A program made the position numbers and the translations under genes. From positions 1-9,215 of the forward strand of contig JASHSR010000545.1 of assembly GCA_030038645.1 (NCBI GenBank): a stretch of 9,215 bases of DNA, read 5' to 3'. This document shows, piece by piece, positions 1-6,183 of this stretch. A model generated the notes under the pieces. That model was given only the letters and a program-made list of their open reading frames with translations, was not told the origin of the DNA and did no database searches. Each line of letters starts with the position of its first letter. The first letter of the stretch is position 1. This stretch comes from Gammaproteobacteria bacterium (GTDB lineage: Bacteria > Pseudomonadota > Gammaproteobacteria > Steroidobacterales > Steroidobacteraceae).

Positions 1-135
1 CGCGCCGAGCAGACCCTGCCTCATCCCCGGCAGGCGGGTCGAGCGAGCCGCCTCGCGGATGCCTGGCTCGGCTGGCGTGCCGCCCGGCTCGCCGATCGCC
101 GAAGATTTCGTCTCGTTCCGGAGGCCTCACCGTGA
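1..135 (+). other. Possible 3' end of an upstream plus-strand gene (unidentified)
   Basis: The first 131 bases contain no complete gene. Reading frame 1 is open from base 1 to a TGA at 133-135, which overlaps the yciK GTG start as GTGA, a typical translational-coupling junction. Its visible C-terminus (ending RRRFRLVPEASP) matches no family I recognise. Frame 2 is also open, to a TGA at 155-157, and has a higher share of G/C third positions (roughly 84% against 70% for frame 1, counted by hand), so it is an equally serious candidate. In several gammaproteobacteria ubiG and a gph/mupP phosphatase gene lie upstream of yciK, but nothing here confirms that. The yciK frame itself is also open back to the edge. 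Confidence 0.25.
120..124 (+). promoter_or_regulatory. Ribosome binding site of yciK (GGAGG)
   Basis: A perfect GGAGG lies 7 bases upstream of the GTG at 132. It settles the start of yciK, because the frame stays open further upstream without another good start and site. Confidence 0.75.
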
Positions 136-890
136 GCAGCCCGTTCGATCCCCGTGAGCACAGAGCCGCGCCTGCCGAGCTCGCGGGCCGTATCATCGCC
201 GTCACCGGCGCGAGCGACGGCATCGGCCGCGCCGTCGCGATCGACTGCGCGCGCCATGGCGCGTCCGTCATCCTGCTCGGGCGCAATCAGCGCAAGCTCG
301 AGGGGGTGCTGAGCGAGATCGACGCGGAGGGTCCCGGAGGCTCCACCGTCGCCGTGCTCGACCTCGAGCGCGCGCTCGCGAGCGACTATGACCGGCTCGC
401 GGCGGCGATCATGGAGCGCTTCGGGCGGCTCGACGGCCTGCTCCACAACGCGGGAATTCTCGGGACGCTCTCGCCCGTCGAGCACTACGACGTGCCGACG
501 TGGTGCCGCGTCCTGCACGTCAATCTCACCGCCGCCTTTGCGCTTACTCAAGTGCTGCTGCCCGCGCTCAAGCGGTCCGCCGACGCCTCGATCCTCTTCA
601 CATCGAGCGGAGTCGGCCGCCAAGCCCGGGCGTACTGGGGGGCGTACGCCGTCTCCAAGTTCGGCGTCGAAGGGCTGGCGCAGGTCCTCGCCGCGGAGCT
701 CGCGGACATCACCTCCATCCGCGTGAACACGCTCAACCCGGGGCGCGCGCGGACCCGCATGCGGCAGCAGGCCTATCCCGCGGAGAATCCCGCAACGGTG
801 CCGGAGGCGCGCTCGCTGACCGGGCCCTACCTTGCGCTGCTCGGGGCAGCGAGCCGGGGCATTACCGGCCGGAGCTTCGACGCTCAGTAA
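132..890 (+). CDS. yciK: YciK-family short-chain dehydrogenase/reductase
   Basis: This is a 252-residue classical SDR of the YciK type, a cytosolic NAD(P)-dependent oxidoreductase whose physiological substrate is not established. The cofactor-binding motif TGASDGIG is at residues 25-32, followed by LLGRN at 48-52. The HNAG motif at 105-108 has the His that E. coli YciK also has. The tetrad is complete: Asn131, Ser158/Ser159, Tyr172 and Lys176 (YAVSK). The C-terminal section NPGRARTRMR and the ending FDAQ follow E. coli YciK closely, as does the length. The GTG start is chosen for the GGAGG 7 bases upstream. It may be coupled to an upstream gene through a GTGA overlap. Its last 29 bases overlap the end of the convergent rluB-like gene. 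The family call is firm; the reaction is unknown. Confidence 0.9.
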   Translation: MSSPFDPREHRAAPAELAGRIIAVTGASDGIGRAVAIDCARHGASVILLGRNQRKLEGVLSEIDAEGPGGSTVAVLDLERALASDYDRLAAAIMERFGRLDGLLHNAGILGTLSPVEHYDVPTWCRVLHVNLTAAFALTQVLLPALKRSADASILFTSSGVGRQARAYWGAYAVSKFGVEGLAQVLAAELADITSIRVNTLNPGRARTRMRQQAYPAENPATVPEARSLTGPYLALLGAASRGITGRSFDAQ

Positions 891-1782
891 GGGGGCTCGC
901 CGCCGAGCGGCGGGTCGAGACGTCCCCGCCGAGCAGTCCCTCGAGCTCCTCCGGCCTCAGCTTGCGAAACCGCCCGCGCGCGAGGCTCCGATCGAGCGCG
1001 GCGGAGCCGAGCCTCGTGCGCAGCACGCGGCTCACGAGCGCTCCGGTACGCTCGAACAGCCGCCGCACGTCCTTGCCGCTCGCGCCCCGCGCCGTGAGCG
1101 AGTACCAGCGATTGGCGCCCTCCCCTCCGCTCGGCGCGCAGGCCACCACCTCGAGCCGCGCTCCGTGGTCGAGCACGCCCTCGAGCACGCCTTGCAGCTG
1201 CGCCTCGCCGAGCTCGCCGCGAATGCGCACGCTGAACTCCGCGACGAGGCCGCGGACCGCGCGCTGCAGCCTCTCGGCCAGCTCTCCATCGGAGGTGACC
1301 AGCTCGAGCCCCCCGTCTTGCTGCGGCATCGGACTCACGGCGATGAACCGCCGGCCCGCGACGTGGGGCAGCCGCTCGAAAAGCGGCGTTCGGTCCGTTG
1401 CGGCGAGCCGCCCGGATGCGGCTGGGCGACCGGATGCGGCCGAGCGGCCAGGCACGGCCGGCTGCGGCGCCGCGAGCTCAGGCAACGCGGCTCCCGGCCG
1501 CCGGTCGAGACGCTCGCCCGGCGACCGGTGACAGAGGAGCACCTGCTGCAAGGCCGGCGGCCGGCGGCGCACCAGCCGGCCGTCGAGCCGGATCCGATCC
1601 GACTCGCCTACGCGCGTGCCGAGAGCCGCCGGCTCTCCGTTCACACTGAGGCGGCCGGCGCGAATCCACGCCTCGACGTCTCGCCGTGAGCCGAGCCCAA
1701 GGTGCGCGAGCGCCTTCTGCAGCCGCTCGCCGGAATCCGCGCGCTCGCGCGCGTGCGAGCGCTCGTGGGGATCGTGAGGCAT
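862..1782 (-). CDS. RluB/RsuA-like pseudouridine synthase homologue lacking the catalytic Asp
   Basis: This 306-residue protein has the layout of the RsuA/RluB/RluE/RluF family, which modifies uridines in rRNA. An S4 RNA-binding domain spans about residues 18-70 (LQKALAHLGLGSRR, AGRLSVNG, DRIRLDG). The synthase-like domain follows (FERLPHVAG, LVTSDGELAERL, GGEGANRWYSLT, VRRLFERTGALVSR). Active-site motifs are eroded. The canonical VGRLD reads VSPMP at 149-153, so Pro153 replaces the catalytic Asp. The conserved Tyr of the EY motif is Phe183, and the GRNREVRR segment reads GASGKDVRR. Relative to E. coli RluB there is about 30 extra residues at roughly 92-130, including a three-copy hexapeptide. 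The frame is intact and the fold motifs are kept, so it does not look like a simple pseudogene. The ATG start lies 31 bp after scpB, with no strong Shine-Dalgarno. By position it is the rluB that normally follows scpB. It probably binds RNA without catalysing the reaction; that is inference. Confidence 0.8.
   Translation of the reverse strand: MPHDPHERSHARERADSGERLQKALAHLGLGSRRDVEAWIRAGRLSVNGEPAALGTRVGESDRIRLDGRLVRRRPPALQQVLLCHRSPGERLDRRPGAALPELAAPQPAVPGRSAASGRPAASGRLAATDRTPLFERLPHVAGRRFIAVSPMPQQDGGLELVTSDGELAERLQRAVRGLVAEFSVRIRGELGEAQLQGVLEGVLDHGARLEVVACAPSGGEGANRWYSLTARGASGKDVRRLFERTGALVSRVLRTRLGSAALDRSLARGRFRKLRPEELEGLLGGDVSTRRSAASPLTERRSSGR
1396..1449 (-). repeat. Three tandem 18-bp units encoding GRxAA(S/T)
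   Basis: Three consecutive in-frame 18-bp units encode GRSAAS, GRPAAS and GRLAAT (residues 112-129 of the RluB-like protein). On the plus strand the 11-mer CCGGATGCGGC recurs exactly 18 bases apart, at 1412 and 1430. The repeat sits in the extra linker just before the degenerate catalytic segment. Slippage could change its copy number without breaking the frame. Confidence 0.8.
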
Positions 1783-1813
1783 GGGGACGCTCGGGCCGCC
1801 GGGCCGATACAAG

Positions 1814-2596
1814 CTAGTCGATCGCGGGTCCGCGCTCCGAGGGGGCGGCGACCATCCCCGCCGAGCTTTCCGAATCGTCGCCCGGCTCGCGCTCGTCCTC
1901 GTCCAGCTCATCGCCGAGGACATCGGGGCTCGCCCCGGTCTCGGGCTCGGGAGATTCGTCGGGCCGAGCAGGCGTCGGCGACACCCCGCTCGCGGCCGAA
2001 TCGGCCGCGCCCGAGGGCGGCGGCGCATCCAGCGCCCCCGCATCCAAGTCGAGCTGGACATTGAGATCGGCCATCGCTTTGAGCTCGGCGAGCGGCGGCA
2101 GCTCATCGAGCCTCTTCAGCCCGAAGTAGTCGAGGAACTCCCGCGTGGTCCCGAGCAACTCGGGCCGGCCCGGCACGTCACGCTGGCCCACGACGCGAAC
2201 CCAGTTGCGCTCGAGCAGCGTCTTCACGATGTTGGGATTCACGGCAACGCCGCGCACCGCCTCGATCTCACCGCGCGTGATGGGCTGGCGGTAGGCGATG
2301 AGCGCCAGCGTCTCGAGCAGTGCCCGAGAGTAGCGCGCCGGCCGCTCGGGCCAGAGCCTCGAGATCTCCTCCGCGAGCTCGCGGCGCACCTGCACGCGAA
2401 AGCCCGAGGCGGTCTCCTTCAGCTCGATGCCGCGCCCGCCGTAATCGGCCGCGAGCGCATCGAGCGCCGCGCGAATCCGCTCTCTCTCGGGGCGCAGCGG
2501 CTCCTCGAACAGCGCGGCGAGATCCGCGATCTGCAGCGGCCGGCCCGCCGCGAGCAGTGCGGCCTCGATGACGTTCTTCAGATACGCATCGCTCAT
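1814..2596 (-). CDS. scpB: Segregation and condensation protein B
   Basis: This 260-residue ScpB is a winged-helix (kite) subunit that dimerises and binds ScpA in the SMC-ScpAB condensin complex, which organises and segregates the chromosome. The family signatures are clear. The first winged-helix region is at about residues 1-80 (LKNVIEAALLAAGRPL, GIELKETASGFRVQVR). The second is at about 85-165 (ETLALIAYRQPITRGEIE, VRGVAVNPNIVKTLLER, GRPELLGTTREFLDYFGL). Residues from about 185 to 260 form a tail rich in Pro, Ser, Asp and Glu (DELDEDERE), probably disordered, which varies in length across the family. The ATG start overlaps the scpA stop as ATGA, so the two are probably translationally coupled and made together. 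Longer starts upstream would run deep into scpA and are rejected. Confidence 0.96.
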   Translation of the reverse strand: MSDAYLKNVIEAALLAAGRPLQIADLAALFEEPLRPERERIRAALDALAADYGGRGIELKETASGFRVQVRRELAEEISRLWPERPARYSRALLETLALIAYRQPITRGEIEAVRGVAVNPNIVKTLLERNWVRVVGQRDVPGRPELLGTTREFLDYFGLKRLDELPPLAELKAMADLNVQLDLDAGALDAPPPSGAADSAASGVSPTPARPDESPEPETGASPDVLGDELDEDEREPGDDSESSAGMVAAPSERGPAID

Positions 2597-3567
2597 GCTT
2601 CGGTCGCTCCCCCGTCCTGCGGGTCGGGCGCGGGGCCGGAGTCGGCCCCAGCGGAACCCTCGCCGCCCGTGAGATCGTTGTCCGCCACGAGACGCAAGCT
2701 GCGGCCCGACGCGGCGGCGCGCACGTGCAGCGGCGCGAAGGGCTCGGCCTGCACAATGTCGATCAAGCCCTCCCGCACCAGCTCCAGGATCGCCGCGAAC
2801 GCGACCGTGACCCCCGCTCGCCCCTCTTCCACCCTGAACAGCCGCGCAAACTCGACGAAGCTCGCCTGCTCGAGCGCGGCGAGAATATCGCTCATGCGCT
2901 CCCTCACCGACAAGCGCTCCCGCTCGACGCGATGCGGCGCGAACAGCTCGGCGCGGACGACGACCTCCTGGAAGGCGGCCAGCATTTCCTTGAGCGTCAC
3001 CTGCGGCAGCAGCCGCACGACCTTGCGGTCCTTGAGCTCCGCGCTCGTTCCCCACACGTCCCGCTCGAGGCGCGGCAGCCGATCGAGGCCCTCGGCGGCT
3101 TGCTTGAAGCGCTCGTACTCCTGCAGCCGGCGCACCAGCTCCGCGCGCGGGTCCTCCTCCGCCGCCTCGAGTCCCTCGGCGTGCGCCCGGGGCAGGAGCA
3201 TGCGCGACTTGATCTCCGCGAGCGTCGCGGCCATGACCATGTACTCGCCGGCGAGCTCGAGCTGCAGGTCCTGCATCAGCTCGATGTACCGCATGTACTG
3301 GCGCGTGATCTCGGCGATCGGGATATCGAGCACATCGAGGTTCTGGCGCCGGATGAGATAGAGCAGCAGATCGAGGGGGCCCTCGAACGCCTCGAGGAAG
3401 ATCTCGAGCGCCTGCGGTGGGATGTACAGGTCGCGCGGCAGCTGCGTCACCGGCTCGCCGTTCACGACGGCGAAGGGCATCTCCACCTGCTCCGGTACGG
3501 CCGGCGGAGCCGTAGATTGCGGCTGCTCCTGCGTCACGACGACCCTCAGCTCCGGCTTGTTCGCCAT
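2593..3567 (-). CDS. scpA: Segregation and condensation protein A (kleisin)
   Basis: This 324-residue ScpA is the kleisin that bridges the SMC heads and binds the ScpB dimer. The N-terminal kleisin segment is at about residues 56-125: FEGPLDLLLYLIRRQNLDVL, then DIPIAEITRQYMRYI and AGEYMVMAATLAEIKSRMLL. A helical middle region follows (LVRRLQEYERFKQAAEGL). The C-terminal winged helix is at about 215-285 (FVEFARLF, TVAFAAILELVREGLIDIVQ). Compared with shorter ScpA proteins it has an N-terminal extension of about 50 residues, low in complexity (TAPPAVPEQ), and a Gly/Asp-rich tail after 295. The start is the ATG of MANKPEL, preceded by GGGAGG at slightly long spacing. Another ATG 66 bases upstream would add an Arg-rich, non-homologous leader. 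The stop overlaps the scpB start. Confidence 0.96.
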   Translation of the reverse strand: MANKPELRVVVTQEQPQSTAPPAVPEQVEMPFAVVNGEPVTQLPRDLYIPPQALEIFLEAFEGPLDLLLYLIRRQNLDVLDIPIAEITRQYMRYIELMQDLQLELAGEYMVMAATLAEIKSRMLLPRAHAEGLEAAEEDPRAELVRRLQEYERFKQAAEGLDRLPRLERDVWGTSAELKDRKVVRLLPQVTLKEMLAAFQEVVVRAELFAPHRVERERLSVRERMSDILAALEQASFVEFARLFRVEEGRAGVTVAFAAILELVREGLIDIVQAEPFAPLHVRAAASGRSLRLVADNDLTGGEGSAGADSGPAPDPQDGGATEA

Positions 3568-3593
3568 CAGTACTCGGCGCCTCCCTGCGCCTC

Positions 3594-3606
3594 GCCCCTT
3601 CGGGGC
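3594..3606 (-). other. Short hairpin in the trpS-scpA gap
   Basis: The 81-bp gap between trpS and scpA holds a perfect 5-bp inverted repeat with a 3-base loop. In the minus-strand transcript it reads GCCCCGAAGGGGC. No T tract follows it, so it is not a convincing intrinsic terminator. It could be a minor mRNA stability or processing element, or have no function. Confidence 0.3.
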
Positions 3607-3648
3607 CGCCACACGAAGCGCGTGACGTTGCAACTTGTTCCCGACAAT

Positions 3649-4863
3649 TTAGTCCGCCCGCAGATGCATCGCGCGCCTCACGTCGTCGAGCGTCTGGCGC
3701 GCGGCCTCGCGTGCCTTGTCCGCGCCCTCCGCAACGATGCTGCGAACGAGGTCCGGATTATCCTCGAATTCCTGGGCGCGTCGACGGAAGGCCCGCACCT
3801 CCTCCACGATCTTCTCGATGAGCGGCCTCTTGCAGTCGAGGCAGCCGATCCCGGCCGTGCGGCACCCCTCGTTCACCCAGCTGCGGGTCGGCTCGTCCGA
3901 ATAGATCTTGTGCAGGTCCCACACGGGGCATTTCTCGGGATCTCCGGGATCGGTCCGCCGCACGCGCGCGGGGTCGGTCGTCATCGCGCGCAGCTTCTGC
4001 GCCACGGCGTCCGGATCCTCGCGCAGGCCGATGGTGTTGCCGTAGGACTTCGACATCTTGCGCCCGTCGAGGCCCGGCACTCGGGGCGTCGCGGTGAGCA
4101 GGACCTGAGGCTCGGGCAGGATGCTGACGTGAGAGCCCTCGAGGAATCCGAGCAGCCGCTCGCGGTCCGCGACGGTGATCCGGTTGTTGGCGTGCACGAG
4201 CGCCCGCGCGCGCGCGAGCGCCTCCGTGTCGCCGGCTTCCTGGAAGCGCCGGCGCAGCTGCCGGTAGAGCGCGCTGTTGCGGCCCCCGAGGCTCTTGACC
4301 GCCCGCTCGGCCTTCTCCTCGAACTGCGGCTCGCGCCCGTAGAGGTGATTGAAGCGGCGAGCGATCTCGCGGGTGATCTCCACGTGCGCGACCTGATCCT
4401 CCCCGACCGGAACGAAGGCGGCGCGGTAGATCAGGATGTCCGCGCTCTGCAGCACCGGGTAGCCGAGAAAGCCGTAGGTCGCGAGATCCTTGTCCTTGAG
4501 CTCCGCCTGCTGCTCCTTGTACGTCGGCACCCGCTCGAGCCAGCCGAGCGGCGTCGTCATCGAGAGCAGCAGGTGCAGCTCCGCGTGCTCCGGGACGTGG
4601 GATTGGATGAAGAGCGTCGCGACGCCGGGATTGAGGCCGGCGGCGAGCCAGTCGACGAGCACGGCGTGAATGTGCTCCTGCAGGTGCGAGGTGTCGTCGT
4701 AGCCGGTCGTGAGCGCGTGCCAGTCGGCGATGAAGAAGAAGCACTCGTACTGATACTGCAGCTCGACCCAGTTGCGCAGCGCGCCGTGATAGTTCCCGAG
4801 GTGAAGTGGGCCCGTCGGGCGCATCCCCGAGAGCACGCGCCGCGCCTGTGGATTTACGCTCAT
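3649..4863 (-). CDS. trpS: Tryptophan--tRNA ligase, long form with a four-cysteine motif
   Basis: This class I synthetase forms Trp-tRNA(Trp) in the cytosol. The HIGH-type signature is TGPLHLGNYHGAL (residues 17-29) and the KMSKS loop is GRKMSKSYGNT (267-277). At 404 residues it is longer than the roughly 334-residue E. coli enzyme. Most of the excess is an insert at about 179-247 (FEEKAERAVKSLGG, LYRQLRRRF, ITVADRERLLGFLEG), which I recognise from the long TrpS of Pseudomonas and relatives. The C-terminal domain carries Cys312, Cys334, Cys341 and Cys344 (C-x21-C-x6-C-x2-C), close to the [4Fe-4S] motif of Thermotoga maritima TrpRS. The ATG at 4863 is chosen because MSVNPQARRVLSGMRPTG fits the family start. 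No Shine-Dalgarno precedes it, and a TATAAT lies 12 bases upstream. It sits 13 bp after yciO. Confidence 0.96.
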   Translation of the reverse strand: MSVNPQARRVLSGMRPTGPLHLGNYHGALRNWVELQYQYECFFFIADWHALTTGYDDTSHLQEHIHAVLVDWLAAGLNPGVATLFIQSHVPEHAELHLLLSMTTPLGWLERVPTYKEQQAELKDKDLATYGFLGYPVLQSADILIYRAAFVPVGEDQVAHVEITREIARRFNHLYGREPQFEEKAERAVKSLGGRNSALYRQLRRRFQEAGDTEALARARALVHANNRITVADRERLLGFLEGSHVSILPEPQVLLTATPRVPGLDGRKMSKSYGNTIGLREDPDAVAQKLRAMTTDPARVRRTDPGDPEKCPVWDLHKIYSDEPTRSWVNEGCRTAGIGCLDCKRPLIEKIVEEVRAFRRRAQEFEDNPDLVRSIVAEGADKAREAARQTLDDVRRAMHLRAD

Positions 4864-4875
4864 GAATTGCAACCG

Positions 4876-4881
4876 ATTATA
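4876..4881 (-). promoter_or_regulatory. Perfect -10-like hexamer just upstream of trpS
   Basis: TATAAT on the minus strand overlaps the yciO stop codon and ends 12 bases before the trpS ATG. No good -35 is seen at 16-18 bp spacing. If used, it would start transcription only about 5 bases before the ATG, giving an almost leaderless mRNA. This would fit the lack of a Shine-Dalgarno. It may also be chance. Confidence 0.3.
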
Positions 4882-5500
4882 GGCCCAAAACGGCGAGATC
4901 GCCCTTGCCTCGCCGCAGCACGACCGGCGGCGAGACGGCGAGGTCCACGACGGTCGTCGGCTGAATGCCACAGTTGCCGCCGTCGAGCACCGCGTCGATC
5001 TCGTGCTCGAGGCGCTCGCGAATCTCGTGCGCCTCGGTGAGAGGCAGCGGATCGCCGGGGAGGATGAGCGTCGAGCTCATCAGCGGCTCGCCGAGCTCCG
5101 CGAGCAGCATTTGCGGCACGGGATGGTCCGGCACTCGGATGCCGATGGTGCGCCGCCGCTCGTGCTGCAGCCGGCGCGGCGTCTCCCGCGTCGCCGGCAG
5201 CAAGAAGGTGTAGGGACCGGGTGTGCACGCCCGGAGCAGGCGGAACTGAGGCGTGTCGATCCGCGCGAACCGGGCGCTCTCCCCGACGCTGCGGCAGACG
5301 AGCGTGAAATGATGATGCCGGTCGGCCTGGCGGATGCGGCGAATGCGCTCGAGCGCAGCCTTGTCGCCGATGGGGCATCCGAGCGCATAGCACGAGTCGG
5401 TCGGGTAGGCTATGACGCCACCGCGGCGGACGATGTCGGCGGCGCGCCGGATCAGGCGCGGCTCCGGATTGGCGGGGTGGAGGGAGAAGAACTGGCTCAA
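4877..5500 (-). CDS. yciO: YciO, TsaC/Sua5-family (YrdC-like) protein
   Basis: This 207-residue YrdC-domain protein is close to E. coli YciO in sequence and length. TsaC/Sua5 enzymes make threonylcarbamoyl-adenylate for the t6A modification of tRNA. YciO is a paralogue whose own cellular role is less certain. Visible signatures are GGVIAYPTDSCYALGCPIGD (27-46), RIRQADRHHHFTLVCR (55-70), CTPGPYTFLLPAT (92-104), TIGIRVPDHP (118-127), LMSSTLILPGD (140-150) and QPTTVVDL (180-187). The start is a TTG at 5498-5500, because it yields MSQFF, exactly the E. coli YciO start. The only other methionines in frame lie deep in the domain. AGG lies 6 bases upstream. It heads the minus-strand run leading to trpS, opposite yciB across an 88-bp gap. 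Confidence 0.92.
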   Translation of the reverse strand: MSQFFSLHPANPEPRLIRRAADIVRRGGVIAYPTDSCYALGCPIGDKAALERIRRIRQADRHHHFTLVCRSVGESARFARIDTPQFRLLRACTPGPYTFLLPATRETPRRLQHERRRTIGIRVPDHPVPQMLLAELGEPLMSSTLILPGDPLPLTEAHEIRERLEHEIDAVLDGGNCGIQPTTVVDLAVSPPVVLRRGKGDLAVLGL

Positions 5501-5588
5501 TCGTGACCTGCCGCCGGCCGTGCCCGGCCGTTTCGGCTATGATACGCGGCCCTTTTCACCGAGGCCGACCCCCGCCGATGCGCGCCAC
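5501..5588. promoter_or_regulatory. Divergent yciO / yciB intergenic region
   Basis: This 88-bp gap must carry promoters for both directions if each set is transcribed from here. On the plus strand TATGAT at 5538-5543 is a five-of-six match to the -10 consensus, but no convincing -35 lies 16-18 bp upstream. No clear minus-strand promoter or operator symmetry is seen. A strong Shine-Dalgarno before yciB is also absent. Confidence 0.35.
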
Positions 5589-6170
5589 ATGCAAGTCCTC
5601 CTAGAGCTCGCGCCGCTCGCCGCGTTCGTCGTCGCGTACTACCTTCACGGCCTGTACGCCGCGACCGCGGCCTTGATGGTCGCCATGGTGGCGCTGCTCG
5701 CCGCGGACCTCGCCATCGCCCGCCGCATCCCCTCGATGCACTCGCTCAGCGCGGCGCTGGTCTTCGTGTTCGGGGCGGCGACGCTCCTGCTGCACAATCA
5801 GCGCTACATCGAGCTGAAGACGAGTGTCTTCTCCTGGCTCGTGAGCGCCGCCTTCCTCGTGAGCTTCTGGATCGGCAAGCGCACGCTCGTCGAGCGGCTG
5901 CTGCGCACGGCGCTCGGCGCGGCGCTCGGATCGGAGATCCGGGTGCCCGAGCCGCTCTGGCGCCGCCTCAATTGGACGTGGGTCGTGTTCTATGCCGCGC
6001 TCGGGTGCGCCAACCTCATCGTCGCCCTGCACACGAGCGAGCGATTCTGGGTGAATTTCAACGTGTTCGGCCTCACCGTCGCGACCACGGCGTTCATCTT
6101 CCTGCAGGTCGTGTGGCTGATCCGGCGCATCGAGCCGGCGGGCGAGGACTCGTCCGCCGAGGCGGGCTGA
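5589..6170 (+). CDS. yciB: YciB/IspZ-family inner-membrane septation protein
   Basis: This 193-residue protein belongs to the YciB (IspZ, intracellular septation protein A) family, polytopic inner-membrane proteins linked to cell-envelope synthesis and division. About five hydrophobic helices are visible: residues 5-25, 25-45, 52-70, 78-96 and 130-148, with a further one at 158-177. Family signatures include LLELAPLAAFVVAYYLHGLYAA near the start (N-terminal part of that stretch), the H-N-Q-R-Y-I-E-L-K-T segment at 69-78, FWIGKRTLVERLL (93-105) and LNWTWVVFYAALGCANL (127-143). NFNVFGLTVATTAFIF lies at 156-171. The C-terminus is short and acidic. The start is the ATG of MQVLLELAP; another ATG 11 bases upstream is out of frame. 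It lies 13 bp before the bolA-family gene and is probably co-transcribed with it. Confidence 0.92.
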   Translation: MQVLLELAPLAAFVVAYYLHGLYAATAALMVAMVALLAADLAIARRIPSMHSLSAALVFVFGAATLLLHNQRYIELKTSVFSWLVSAAFLVSFWIGKRTLVERLLRTALGAALGSEIRVPEPLWRRLNWTWVVFYAALGCANLIVALHTSERFWVNFNVFGLTVATTAFIFLQVVWLIRRIEPAGEDSSAEAG

Positions 6171-6183
6171 GCGGCGCACGAGC

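Noticed and set aside
21..623. 200-codon minus-strand frame opposite yciK
   Set aside because: Antisense to a complete SDR gene, and no recognisable motif.
1783..2106. Upstream extension of the rluB-like frame
   Set aside because: The frame is open into scpB, but the added text is Arg/Pro-rich and unrelated to the family. The S4 domain begins soon after the ATG at 1782.
1781..3361. Long plus-strand frame across scpB and part of scpA
   Set aside because: Shadow of ScpB/ScpA; the translated text is low complexity and resembles no family.
3568..3648. Attenuator, riboswitch or T-box in the trpS-scpA gap
   Set aside because: There is only a 5-bp hairpin, with no conserved leader motif and no terminator alternative.
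2725..5040. Very long plus-strand open frame across scpA, trpS and yciO
   Set aside because: It is antisense to three well-recognised genes and is Arg/Leu/His-rich with no domain. Long antisense frames are expected in GC-rich DNA with biased codon third positions.
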